Positions 12,471 through 24,566 of a stretch of DNA of 64,000 nucleotides are shown piece after piece; position 1 is the first letter of the stretch, and every line of letters begins with the position of its first letter. A program made the position numbers and the translations under genes. This DNA comes from Phycomyces blakesleeanus NRRL 1555(-). Lineage: Eukaryota > Mucoromycota > Mucoromycetes > Mucorales > Phycomycetaceae. The stretch lies in contig NW_017265138.1 in NCBI RefSeq assembly GCF_001638985.1, forward strand, positions 806,001 to 870,000, written 5' to 3'. The notes under the pieces are model-generated. The model made no database searches. It had not been told where the DNA came from and was given only the letters and a program-made list of their open reading frames with translations.

Positions 12471-14771
12471 ATGTTCCGTTCTCTTCGTTCTGTCTCGGCC
12501 TTGGCCACTCGTTCTTCCATGGTAATTACACCAAACACACACATACATACATAGAATCAAACACAAAGACAAAGACACGAAATATGGGACGTTACTCTAA
12601 ACAAGCAACCGTCTTTTCTTTTATTTATTTAAATCAGGCTGTTCGTCAGACCCAGCAGCAGAAGCGTTTCCTTAACATCCACGAGTACCTCAGTGTCGAT
12701 GTCTTGAGAAAGTACGGCATCAACGCCCCTCGCGGTCAGGTCGCAAAGTCTCCCCAGGAAGCCTTTGAGATTGCCAAGAGATTAGGTAAAATAATAATAA
12801 TAATTATATAACAATAACGATAACGATAGAAACTACCCCCTTTCTTTTATTTCTTTAATTTTAAGTACATATATATATATAATATAAAAGTATAAAATAT
12901 CACATTCGTACAAGTGTTTTGTGTATTTTGTGTATTTTGTGGGGTGGCGTATGGGCGCACGATAATGTATGACTGACACGTTCTCCCACTATTAGGCTCA
13001 GATGATCTTGTTATCAAGGCCCAGGTCTTGGCTGGTGGCCGTGGTAAGGGTACCTTTGACAATGGCTACAAGGGCGGTGTCAAGACCTTTTCTTCGTAAG
13101 TATATCTATAATTCATCAATTCAAACAAACTGTGTTTTATAATTACATTAAATTGTATTAAAAATTAAACTTTCTTTTTTTTTGTAACAGCCCTGATGAA
13201 GGTAAGGAGTTGGCCTCCAAGATGCTCGGACATCATCTCGTTACCAAGCAGACTGGTGCTGGTGGAAAGATCTGCAATGCCGTCTACATCTGCGAGCGCA
13301 AGTATGCCCGTCGCGAATACTACTTTGCCATCCTCATGGACCGCAAGACCGCCGGTCCCGTAGTTGTCTGCTCTTCCGAGGGCGGTGTAGACATCGAGAC
13401 TGTCGCTGCCACCAACCCCGAGGCTATCATCACCCTGCCCGTCGACATCAACGTTGGTCTCACCACCGAGCAGGCTACCGAGCTCGCCAAGAAGGTTGGC
13501 TTCACCCCCGCTGGTGTTGATGCCGCTGCCGATACCTTTGTCAAGCTCTACAATCTCTTTATCGATACCGATGCTACCCAGGTTGAGATCAACCCTCTTT
13601 CCGAGGCCAATGATCACCAAGGTAATTAATAAAGAGACGATGGGTGTTGTCTTTTGTTATAAGTATTATATTGTGTGTGCAAAAATGTGTTATGATTTAC
13701 TAACCCAACCATACAATAATTCCCTTTTATATGTATAAATCGATAGTTCTCTGCATGGATGCCAAGGTAAGAAAACCCATCCATACTAAAGCTTATAGGC
13801 TCAAAAGGATTAGGGAAAGAGTGAAAGTGAAAATATATAGCATATCTACAGAGAACAAGTTTATTAAATAAAATGCTGTCTTTTTTTTTAAAAAAAAAAA
13901 TAGTTGAACTTTGATGACAATGCCGAGTTCAGACAAAAGGAGATCTTTGACAAGCGTGATTTCTCTCAGGAGGATCCCCGTGAGATTGAGGCTGCCAAGT
14001 ACAACCTCAACTACATTGGTTTGGACGGAAGCATTGGCTGTCTCGGTAAGATTTTGATTACATATCCATATCCATACCCATCAAACTAGATAGATAAAAG
14101 ATAAAAAAGAGGGATTTTTCGATATATATATATCTGGTGTATATTGTGTGATAGAACAGAAAGCTTCAAGAAAATTATAAATATATGATATTGATTTTAA
14201 TTTTTGTGTGTGTATTTCTATTAGTAAACGGTGCTGGACTTGCCATGGCCACTATGGATATTATTCAGTTGCACGGTGGTAAGCCCGCCAACTTCTTGGA
14301 TGTCGGTGGCAGTGCTACCCCTGAGGCTGTCAAGGCTGCTTTCGAGATCATTACCTCTGACCCTCACGTCACATCTGCCTTTGTCAACATCTTTGGTGGT
14401 ATCATGCGTTGCGACATCATTGCCGAGGGTATTATTGCCGCTGCCAAGGATTTGGATCTTAAGATCCCCCTTATTGTCAGACTCCAGGGCACCAAGGTCA
14501 ACGAAGCCAAGAAGCTTGTAAGTATAACGGTTTTAGTGATAATAGGTGTTTCGTTTTTCTTTGTTTCATTGGCTTTATTAATTGATGAATTTATTATTAA
14601 CCGTTTTATTTTGTTAAAAAAATATTGATTTATCTGTCCATATAGATCGCTGAGTCCAAGCTCCGTATCTTTGCTGTCGATGAGCTCGATGCTGCTGCTA
14701 AGAAGGCCGTCGGTCTTTCCAACATTGTTTCTTTGGCCAGAGAAGCCAAGGTTGATGTCTCCTTCAACTAA
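12471..14771 (+). CDS. Succinyl-CoA ligase beta subunit, mitochondrial
   Basis: TCA-cycle enzyme subunit that binds the nucleotide and, with the alpha subunit, converts succinyl-CoA to succinate while forming ATP or GTP in the matrix. Eight exons: 12471-12521, 12638-12785, 12996-13095, 13191-13621, 13747-13766 (only 20 nt), 13904-14045, 14225-14517, 14646-14771, giving 436 residues, normal for the family. The N-terminus [17 protein letters not shown] is a typical Arg/Ser-rich mitochondrial presequence. Then comes an ATP-grasp domain with [12 protein letters not shown] and QVEINPLSE, and a C-terminal CoA-ligase domain with [17 protein letters not shown] and [10 protein letters not shown]. Codon choice is strongly C-ending (GCC, AAG, GTC), suggesting high expression. 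ATP versus GTP specificity was not assigned. Confidence 0.95.
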
Positions 14772-17700
14772 GACCCAAACAAAAAATTGAAAGAAAGGAA
14801 TATATATATACGATCGTTGAAAGAATGAAAAAGAAGAAGAGAAACACGCATACAAAACAGATTTCACCCACACTTACTCACATTCACACAAATCTACCTC
14901 CCAACTCGTCCTTGTCCTTTATCATCCTCCTTCATCCTACTTACTCCCTGATGCTTATAAATAATTGTTATCCTTATGAGCCATTAATTTACTACAAAGA
15001 AGCATATTTTTTTTCTATCTCTCTCCCTCTTTCTTTCTTTCTTTGCCTTACTTATCTATCTTTCTATCTTTCTTTATCTCTCTAGATTCTCTGTAGATAC
15101 ATTATAGTATATTTATGAATGAATGAAAACAATTTCCATTTTATTACTATTACCATATTACTTTCTGTTTTTGATTTGGTTGGGACATTACTACAATACG
15201 CACAAACTGTAGAGAGTGGAAGAGATTGTGAAGAAAATGGCTATTCATCTTATTGCTTAAAATGAATTTTTTTTTTGTATGGTGAAGTTTTGGCATAAAA
15301 AGCTTAACTTGACAGACGATTTTAAGAAATTACTGTCATTATATTCTTGTGTAATTTTGCGTACAAGAGATAACAAAGAAATAATAGGGAGAAAACAAGT
15401 AAATGCATACTAATACTAAGACATGCATGGAGCAGGCAAGGTGTGTGTGGGTGAGGACTATCCTAATCAATTGTTGAAATCAATGTGGATTTTCCAAGTC
15501 AACTGTTTTGGGATACTTGCTGACATGAAAGTAATACGCTTAATTTCCCAACCCAATTATATAATATAATATATACGGCCATTCGTAAATTCATACACAA
15601 AATACAGAACAACATACAAAACTTGATGGGTAAATTAGATTAACACTCGCGGTCTTTGCTCAAAACTATTTCAGCGTATGTGATTTGATTATATTAACTG
15701 GATCAAATATAACAACAGATCATAATATTCTTTGGCTTGCGATTCAGTGATGTACATACATACATACATACATACATACGAGCATTTGGGTTTAATTTTC
15801 ACTGAATAGGATTTTATTTTGTAGACTATAATATAGATATATTCCTTTGCTCTAGCTTAGTTAAACTTAACTTGGCTTGGCTTGGCTTGGCTTGGTTTAG
15901 CTTATCAGATGGGTTAACGATAATGATAGAATCTACAGTCAACTCAATCACTCTTTTATAATTTATCTGATCTGATGCCTTTACTGTCACCGTTGAATTG
16001 ATACTGGTAATAACGACACTTTCTATCTTATTTACACACACACTGTACATATATATCAAAGTCAATGCACCAATACAGAGAAAAAGAAGAAGAAAAAGCG
16101 ATATTCATTCAGTCATCCCAAAACCCATTTCCACGTGTAAAATGTGTAACAATTCAACCAGTGTTCTTTACGCTGAACTGTACTCTATTCTTATTTGCCT
16201 ACACCAAAATTAAATAAATAATGATAACTGTGGCCTCAAAGCTCAAAAAATGAGCCACCCAATTTTTTTTATTTATTTTTTTGACTCGTATTTTCTCCAC
16301 AAATAACCACATAGTAATCTATTCTTCTGCTTCTTGTTCTTTACTATCAATTAATTAATTAATTAATTAATTACTTGATTATTTGACTAAAATATCATGT
16401 ATATCATATGTATATAAACTAGTAATATTTCTTTATTTTTATTTTTTATTTTTTATTTTTTATTTTTTATTTTTTCTTCTTCCAAGCCGGGTAATTCCGG
16501 AACTGATCTTGTTTGATTCTTACATACAATTTTTATTTTTATTTTTAAAAATGAAAAATGAAAAATTTTAAACAAAAAAAAAGGGCTGCAATACATTCCA
16601 GTTTCCCGTCGTCCCGATATGATCTACAGCCTTTGTAGTTTTATATATTTATATACTGTATTCTGTATTCTGTGTTTTTATATATGTAAAATTGCAAGGG
16701 AAAAAATATCCAAAAAAAGAAAGTAAAAGAAGTGTTGTATGTAAATTATATAGAAATGTGTGTGGAGTAAAGTGGCCTTTAATTTTAATTTAATAGGAAA
16801 ATAAAGTAAAAAGATAGATATATGATTTTTAATAATATTATTATTATTTCTTATTATTACTATTATGAAGCATTAGTAAAAAAAGCTCTTCTCTTTCTCG
16901 CTTGGGACTTTTTTGGAGAAGCTATACTATGGGGTAGTATTGGTGATACTAATGGCGATTTTTATGGGATTTTAGAAACCAAGATTAGTTGTCTTTTGCA
17001 ATGGTAGGGATCACTGTCTTATTTCAGCTGCATCCATATCAAGTTTAAGTTGCAGCAAGTCGTCTATTATTAAAAGACGTATAATAAATAAAAATGAAAT
17101 AAAGTCATACTGTGTTGACGACTTTGCTTAGTTGTAGAGAATGTTTTTTTTTGGTCGACACGGTCTATAGAGAAAATGTCAGAATATTTTTATGGGATAA
17201 TGGCATGAAGTATATTTGTGACCCTTGGCTAACCCGGGTGGACATTGTGAAGACGAGGCATTGAAATATGACAAAACAAGAGTGTTTATAGTAACCGAAT
17301 ATAGTAATTACTTTTAGCTTTAAGAAAACTATTTTAAAGAAGCTGATCTTAGCAGAAAAATTACGGATATAAAAGTGGAAGAGAGACGAAACAAGTGGGT
17401 GTTTGTGTCATGGCAACAAAATAAATTAACTTTTTTTTGCTGTCTGTAAAGAAGTACTTTTTTTAAAAAAAAAATGGCGTGTCCTGATAGAAAAACGCGT
17501 GAATATAATGAAAATTTCGAAAGAGAGAGAGAAAAAAGAGGGACAAGATAAAAAAATTGAATTGGGTCCAAAAAGCTAATATGATAAAGGGTTGACATCC
17601 CAACGTTGCAAGATGTTATTGTGGATATACTTACAGCTCCATTTAATATACTTGTATAAAGAAGCTGTTTACAATATCATAATACGTCTTGCTTACACAC

Positions 17701-17820
17701 TCTCTATCTCTTTTTTACCTATTCACTTACTCAAGTACATACTTGCTTGTAAGTAAGAAATAAACTATTGATTTGAAACCAAACGTTAAATAATTGAGAA
17801 ATATGCTTTATTTAATATTA
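14772..17820. other. Long AT-rich intergenic region
   Basis: About 3 kb with no supportable gene. It holds microsatellites: (ACAT)n near 15750-15778, a (CTTGG)n-like run near 15870-15895, (TTAA)n near 16350-16372 and (TTTTTA)n near 16430-16472. The short frames here are low-complexity translations of these tracts. Confidence 0.6.
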
Positions 17821-17824
17821 TAGA

Positions 17825-18437
17825 TCATAACTGGAATACACGCAATTTTCCCTCGTCCCTCTGAAGGACACAAAGATCTTTTGTTTAAGATGACCAATAT
17901 GGAGGAATACATGGCCAATTTACCTGGTTAACTCACCATAATGCATACAGCCATTCGTGTTGGCTTTGGACAATGTAGCGACGGAAAATCCCAGACATCT
18001 GCCTATGTTTCTCTTGGTCGCGCTCTTATTGCTGCTGGTCCCCAATTATAGAACCCCTGCTGTCATCATCCTTGAAGTCAGGCGCAACAATACAGACAAG
18101 GCCTTTGTAAGTATCAATATATACGATATTTCAACTATTAAACATTTTTGTCAATTAGAAATTGATTCGGTGGTACATGTGGAATGACAACCTCAATTCG
18201 AGTGATCCTATCCTTGTCCGTGCAAACGAGGCGAGGTTGAAGTGTACGACCGATGTCCACTTTAACAAAAGTCCCGAAAAAGAGACCGTTGCCAATCTCC
18301 TTGGTTACCTAGTCCCAAAGTTTCTTTGGGAGGGAATAAGAAAAAGCGAGCTCCAAAAAATGCTTCACACAAACTTCCATAGCAGAGTTTTCAAGGTGAA
18401 AGAAGATGCTATGGTGAGAGCTGTTACCAATATTTGA
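17825..18437 (+). pseudogene. Unidentified gene relic with plausible splice sites
   Basis: The composition changes here to coding-like, GC-richer sequence. Readable pieces are GIHAIFPRPSEGHKDLLF (from 17832), which ends in a stop; AIRVGFGQCSDGKSQTSAYV (from about 17949) in another frame; and AVIILEVRRNNTDKAF. The last can be spliced at GTAAGT (18108) to an AG at 18157-18158 and continues as KLIRWYMWND to a stop at 18437. Frames break at least twice before the intron, so I call it a broken gene. I do not recognise the family. It abuts the decayed Tnp2 transposase and could be flanking host sequence or element cargo. Confidence 0.4.
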
Positions 18438-18657
18438 GGAATACGGGCTGTCAGAGACGCCGAATTCATCCATAGAATTAATATCAATATAAAAACAAAA
18501 GTAAAAATTATTGTTTATTTCGTCTTATTTATTCTCACCTTCACAAACTCCATACTGATGATTTATATAGAGGTAGTAATTATTCTTTCTGTTCTTTTTT
18601 GCTAGTCATTTGCTTTCCTTTCTTTTTTAAAAAAAATATATGTATTATTATTGTTTT

Positions 18658-20742
18658 TTAAGTAGAAAGCTTTTTTGGTAAAGCAACTACCGATTTTTTT
18701 TTTTGGACAAGTCCTGTTGTCTGATTAGCAATTGATACTTCTAAGGAGATTCTATGTTCAGGCAAAATTGAATGATAGTTTGATGGTGAAAGTGCTGATC
18801 CACAAATTTCAGCTCCATCTTTCTCTCGTAACCTATCTGCAAGCAAAGGAAACCAGTTGACGAATGCAAATACATGTTGGTCGTGATGGGTGAGGTGAGT
18901 TTGGAAATAAGGAGAGGTCGGAGGAGGAATGAAGGAATAAATAAAGCTATACTGGATTTGACAAGTGAATACAGTTTTTCTAATGCCCTCACTACCAAGA
19001 AACAAAGATCATACGTATGATTCCCGACCAGTGGTGCCGTTGATTCCATAGGATACTTGGCCAAGGATGCTGATTGATTTCGACTTTATGAATTGATCAT
19101 CGACAAAGAATGGAGAAGCTGCAGAATTGTGATAATGGATGAGGTTTGATTGAGATATACAAACGTGTAGTATGCCAACAAATGTTGATAATCAATATCA
19201 CGTATTGAAGAAGGTATATTAATTAAAAGTTGGAAACATGTAGGTGGGAGAGGTTCATTGCCTATAATGGGAACTTTGATAGTTTCGAAAGAATCCACAA
19301 ATGCTTACAAGATGAATGGTGGCTGAACAATCGTGGAGGAGGTGGGTTGCGAAGTAATTACAGGTGTGGATAAAGAGGCAAGTTTGGAAAGGTCATGAAG
19401 GAAGACATCTTTAATGGGGAATGTGTGAAGAGCCTCAGTAAGGTCATCCTTGTAAATATCTTCGAGGAAGCAGCTTATGAATGTGGTCTCAAAGCCGTCT
19501 TTGCCATCTGTACTGATATTTTTTAATAGGCCGTTGTACCTCTCGAACCCAAAGAGCTAATAACCATACACTGATCCAATATCGAGAATAGTTCCACAGA
19601 GATGGAGGTGTAGGTGTATGCTACAGGTAAAAATTGTGACAATATATAGAGTGTTGCATTCTTCACAGGATTGTTCAAGGTGTCTATGTGGTATTAATAC
19701 CATTGAATTAAATACTGGGTTTTGCGAGGTAATGGCAGGCATAAACAAAATTAACCTAACTATTGAAATACACTAACACCGACGACATCCACTCATCTGA
19801 TTTCATAAATGCAAACTTCTTACTCGTTTTACTTCTCAATAAAGTATACCGTCTTGATATAATCATATTATCAGGTAACTCTTGTATGGGCATTAAATCT
19901 CTATCTCCGAAAATACCACGTTCGATCCACTAATCCATAATTCTTTTTACTATCCCCAAGAGCAGGTTGTGTATTGGATCAATGATCGCTCACGTACCGG
20001 ATCAAATTATGCAAGGTGGTGCAACTGTGACAATCGAACACCATTTTCGATCTACAGATGCTTCCTTTCCGAGAGGGTAACTGTGTTATTCAACTCCTCG
20101 CCATGCAGCCTATTCTTCCCACAGCTACGGTGAACCCACTCAGACTTTTTGAACCCATGGAAATCAATCTTGTTCGTGCTGTCAAGGGGAGTGAAATGAC
20201 GGTTGCATTTAAAGCATACACATGTGCTATTGTGTGCGGTAAATCCACTAGACTTTCTTGAAGCTGGATTGTCGCAAGAGACCATTATCAATTCAGCACA
20301 AAATACCTCTGCAGCAGGAAACTCGAACGTTGGAATCCTTACTCCATGATAGGGCTGTATCAATTCATCTACTATTGGCTCAAGGCAGTTATTAATTCGT
20401 TGGTTTTGGGCTCTTTGGGGATCAGGGATAAGTCCCACAAGAACAATTTTTTCGACTTTAAGCTACTTACTACAAGGAAAGTTGCTGATGACCACGCATA
20501 TTGTACTGTAGGAGTATGACACTTTGTCAAACAACTGGAACCAGTCAATATTGAGAACCAATGTCATCGAACAAGGTTACTCAACAAACGGAACACCATC
20601 ACTATCCCTGAGCTCTTTTCATACTGCACCATCGTACACATCGCGCATTGTATCTGTTACCTTAAGCTATGCATTCCATCGGCTTATCTTTTCTCCAAAG
20701 TCAGGACGACTGAAGAGGATGTTGAGAACATTATTGATTAGG
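18658..20742 (-). pseudogene. Decayed Tnp2-type (CACTA/En-Spm-like) transposase
   Basis: Reading the - strand across several frames recovers the Tnp2 transposase in family order. In order: SLINNVLNILFSRPDFG and DVYDGAV (a stop replaces the Trp); LVLNIDWFQLFDKVSYS and VVISNFPCSK; LVGLIPDPQRAQNQRINNCL (frame at 20052-20438); SCDNPASRKSSGFTAHNST with CVCFKCNRHF; IDPIHNLLLGIVKRIMD followed by a stop; then LCGTILDIGSVYGYWLFGFE; and near the end DQHVFAFVNWFPLL and SNYHSILPEHRI. Frames shift repeatedly and several stops occur, so no protein can be made. It would have encoded a DDE-type transposase of a cut-and-paste CACTA element. Terminal CACTA repeats were not found; the 5' side ends against a small inverted-repeat element at 20745. 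Confidence 0.78.
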
Positions 20743-20744
20743 GA

Positions 20745-21214
20745 GTTTCACCAGCTTTGGATGCTTGACTGTTGGATATAGCGATAGTTTAATTTGAAAA
20801 ATGATTGGCTGTGACGAATCTTCGAAAAATGAAAAACGAGTATCCAAGCATCTAAAAAAATAGTTTGATACTTTAGGTGTCATTACTTGGCCAAAATGTT
20901 GTAAATTTTGTACTTTATGTACAATTGATGGCGAAGTTCATATAAAAACAGAGTCAAAAATAAAACATAAACAATCTATATAAAAGTAGTTAACTTGATA
21001 CAAAATTATAGAAGTCTAACTTACTTGTGGGGAGTTTGGGCATAGGTACTATATTTATGGGTACTCTAATCAAGCGTATTGTACATATGAGAGAAGACAT
21101 ATCAACCGAGGGTCATTAGGGGGTTTCGCCAGTTTTTTTTCGATACTTATTATTATTGGCTGGTGCTTAAGCTACTGTTATATTCAACATTCAAGCAGCG
21201 AAAGCTGGTGAAAC
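20745..21214. repeat. Small element with 38-bp imperfect inverted ends
   Basis: The left end at 20745-20782 (starts GTTTCACCAGCTTT) matches the reverse complement of 21178-21214 at about 33 of 38 positions. The roughly 470 bp between them is AT-rich without a frame. A third partial copy of the end motif, GTTTCGCCAG, lies at 21123. This looks like a MITE inserted at or forming the edge of the Tnp2 relic. A target duplication was not clear. Confidence 0.5.
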
Positions 21215-21421
21215 GTACCTACTTATTTCCTTGCGCGCCGAGTTTAAATTACTTGGGGGGTCTACTTTTTTATGTTGCAAGGGGCTTTAAATTATAAGGA
21301 TGTGTAGAAGCAGTGACAGCTTTTACTTTTGTTGTTTCTTTTGGAATCTTAATGTTTTTTTTTTACATTTTTTTTCTCTTTATCAAAACATATTATTATA
21401 GAACATAATTGTAATTTTTTA

Positions 21422-22951
21422 TTATCTTTGTGTATTAAGATTTCTAAAGCAGGAAGAGTTTGCATTTCTAAGAGTGTCTATACGATTCATTGCTTCCCCA
21501 AGTAAACCACTAATCACTTGTAATTCGGCTTCATCAATTCCTGGAACATCCATCAACTGCTCTAAGTCTTCTCTTTGATGATGAAGTGTTGTATTCTGGG
21601 CCATGATTCTTTGCAACCAAACAGAATTGTTTCTACCACCCACAACAACTGTGTTTGTTTCATTTTCAACTTCCTCATTAACAACTGCCACTTCATGCTC
21701 AGATGCAAGCGATCTTTGCAGTTGGAGGTGGTTGTTTTCCCTTTGAACTGTATACGCAAAGTCTAGACCAATAAATCTCTTTAGGAGATGTGTGTGTTTA
21801 CAGGGAATTTGACGTGAAGCAAAATTGGGACAAGTGCAATTTTGTATCAAATTGTTTGATACATTAACCTGATACCATTGTGCTTCACCTGTAAATGACT
21901 TTACTGTCCACTTGCCGTTAGAGTCCTCCATGCTATTGCCAATCTCATTAAGAGGATTAATGATCATGAAAGAGAGCATGTCATCTTGTATGGTATTGGT
22001 AGAAAAAGAGTGTCGAGCAAGTTCATTTTCAATCGGACCCATTCGTCCATTTTATATGTGGATTCGTTCCACTTTTTCGTTGTAAAAGAACTCCACATCG
22101 TTTGTCAAAATAAAGACAAGACGGTCCAATTGTCTTATGCGAGTATGGCCAAAGTATATTGTTTTCAATTGGTTGTGCCACGATTCGATATAATTGTTTG
22201 TCAAATATCTTTTGTGGTCATTTGCAACATATGGCCTTCCCCATCTTCTCAACAATTCTTCTGTTCCAATTCATTTACGTTTGAAATAAGCCAGGAATTG
22301 TTGCTGACTTTGTACACGAAGCCTAAACTCCTGGATTTTTCTCAAAAATTCATTCTCATCTGATTCAATAAGTATATTTTTGAGATCGGCCTTGAGCTCA
22401 TACTTGTATTTGTCAAGTTGTTCTGATGTGTATGAAGCATCAAGCTTTACTTTGCTGTCTAAATTATGCTGCCAGGCACGCAAAACATGAAACTTGCAGA
22501 AATGGATGATGGTCTGTGGCAATGCTGCTGTAATTGCATTAACTTCAGCAATACTACAATCGATGGTAATATATAAGGGAGTGAAACAGCTTTTCTCGTA
22601 AAGATGTACAAGCCATTGATTAATGGGGCCAACACTATGATCGTTTGTAATCATGTATGCAACAGGAGACCCTTTTTCAGTATCAGGATGATGAGTAACA
22701 AGCGAGTATAATATTTCAATGTTGCGTGCAGAGATGTTATGTGTTGTATCAAGACAAAACGACTGAGAAATTCTCATAAGCATCATTTGAGATGGTGATT
22801 GAAATCCAAATGCAAAATGCTGTGCATTGTTGCTGTATGCAGAAAGATTGCCAGTAAAGATACAGTAGTTCTGTGATGGTAACTTCTCATGCATCAAAAT
22901 ATCCAGAGACTTATTTTTATCAGGGTGAAACTTATACAGTAAATTCTTTAT
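21422..22951 (-). pseudogene. MULE transposase relic A with SWIM zinc finger
   Basis: One continuous - strand frame from 22951 to 21422 is interrupted by two in-frame stops, TGA at 22271-22273 and TAA at 22052-22054. It matches MULE-type transposases: SFCLDTTHNIS (first Asp), ITIDCSIAEVNAI (second Asp), NNYIESWHNQLK (Glu), and a C-terminal SWIM finger with CTCPNFASRQIPCKHTH. The first stop lies where relic B (36 kb) keeps Trp, in FERNW versus FKRK-stop, so TGG became TGA. The frame begins at a likely 3' splice site (ATATAG before 22951) at the same place as an intron in relic B. The upstream exon is missing, cut off by the pogo-like element whose end begins at 22996. Confidence 0.8.
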
Positions 22952-23036
22952 CTATATTTTTTATTTAACACTTTTTAAATAACTTCTCTCTTATACAGTG
23001 GTCCCTCAATAATTTCAAGGCCTAGGGAAGGCCAGG

Positions 23037-23427
23037 TGTTATATTTTTAGAAAAGAAAGAAAAACAAAGTGCAGACGAGAAGTACGGTGAGACTTTGTTT
23101 ATTGATGAAAAGAAAGATGATCTTCTATTGCTATTTGCTATGTGAGTTTATATAGACATTGCGTGTGTATTTAGGATAATGATATGAGTATATCATGTGA
23201 TGTCTGTTTTCTTATATCATAGATAATATATTGTTAAGTTATTACCCATGCTCTTGTTTGAGTGATTAGTGATGTTGACTAAGGTGTGTGACCTTGTTAT
23301 CAGTATATTCTTTATTTAATGATAGTGTGAGAAATAATGTATAATTGATACTGGTCGCTTATTCAATATGTCTTTGTCTTATTGTCTGTGCGCTCTATTT
23401 GAATCTACGATTATGTTGGATACAACA
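23037..23427. repeat. Candidate solo LTR inside the pogo element
   Basis: The segment begins TGTTATA and ends ATACAACA, i.e. TG...CA with short inverted tips. It is flanked by CCAGG on the left and CTAGG on the right, a 5-bp duplication with one C/T difference. Its length, 391 bp, fits an LTR, and no internal retrotransposon sequence is present. Removing it joins AAGGCCAGG to TGCCTTGAAATTATTG, restoring a palindromic pogo end. Confidence 0.55.
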
Positions 23428-24566
23428 CTAGGTGCCTTGAAATTATTGAAGAGTGAAATTAATGAGTTCGGAGTATATATTTTCCGCCAACTATGGGCGG
23501 AGTTTACATTATTCTTTAATAGAAAAAAATATATCAAGTAATGATTATATACACCACAGCAGATTTTTTTGTGTAATCTTGTTCCTTAAAAGGATTCTTG
23601 TATACGGGGCGAATTTTGCCCATAACAGGAAATTCATTTTTTTGGGGGACTGAAAAGTGGGGGGATAGGGGGACTACTCTCGGCCAATAGATTTCGATTA
23701 AAAAATGTACTGCACAATTTCAAAAATGGTTCAAATTTTTAATTTGTTTCAAATAATTTTGGGTTGTAAAAAATTTATTTTTTATTTTCGAAAAAAATTA
23801 GGCTAAAAAAAGCTAGACTGGACCATAAAATCCACAGGCAGTAGCACACCAGTATATACATACCACTAGAAACACTAGTAGTATAACTGTTTGTACTTAT
23901 GCCTGTAAATTACGCGATCGGTTTGCTGCAAACTACTATGTCTAGCTAATCCAAGAGACCCGGTGCCAGAAATTCCAATAAACCCAAAGAGCATAAAGAT
24001 TTGAATTTCGAGAAAAGCTAAAGCAGAAGAACTAATAATTAGTAATTAAACTTAGTTATATATATTTAACAGAATTTTACCTTTGACTCTATTAAGGCAT
24101 TTGCAATAAAAGGCAGCTAAATCTCTGCAAGTGAGGAGTAAATAGTTAGTCTTCTGTTGCTTTGTAAGAGGAACATGTAGTTATTACCTCTTTATTGATT
24201 TACCGAGATGATGAAAAACTAATTTATAAACTAGAATTGTATGATTAATAAACACAATGACATAAAAAACTTTGATAGCATAAATACCTTTGAGCTTACA
24301 GTCTTTAAGCAAAATTCTGCTTCTATAAATATTATAAGCATACTGGAATATCTTACAAATGGAAGCTCATGCAAATAATAAATATTTTGTGGAAAAGTAA
24401 AATGAAAAAGAAGACAAAAACACGTGATATTTTCTTAAAAGAAAAGAAGTAAAAAAAATTCTAATTGGTCCACTGACATTAAATATCGATCTTTCCACAT
24501 TTTATAAATTCAATTATTTTTGCAAAGTCATTTTCCCCCCTTTGTTTTTACAATCAATTTACTATT

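Noticed and set aside
13165..13620. A 151-residue Gly-rich frame on the - strand in the succinyl-CoA ligase gene
   Set aside because: Antisense shadow of a codon-biased, C-ending exon.
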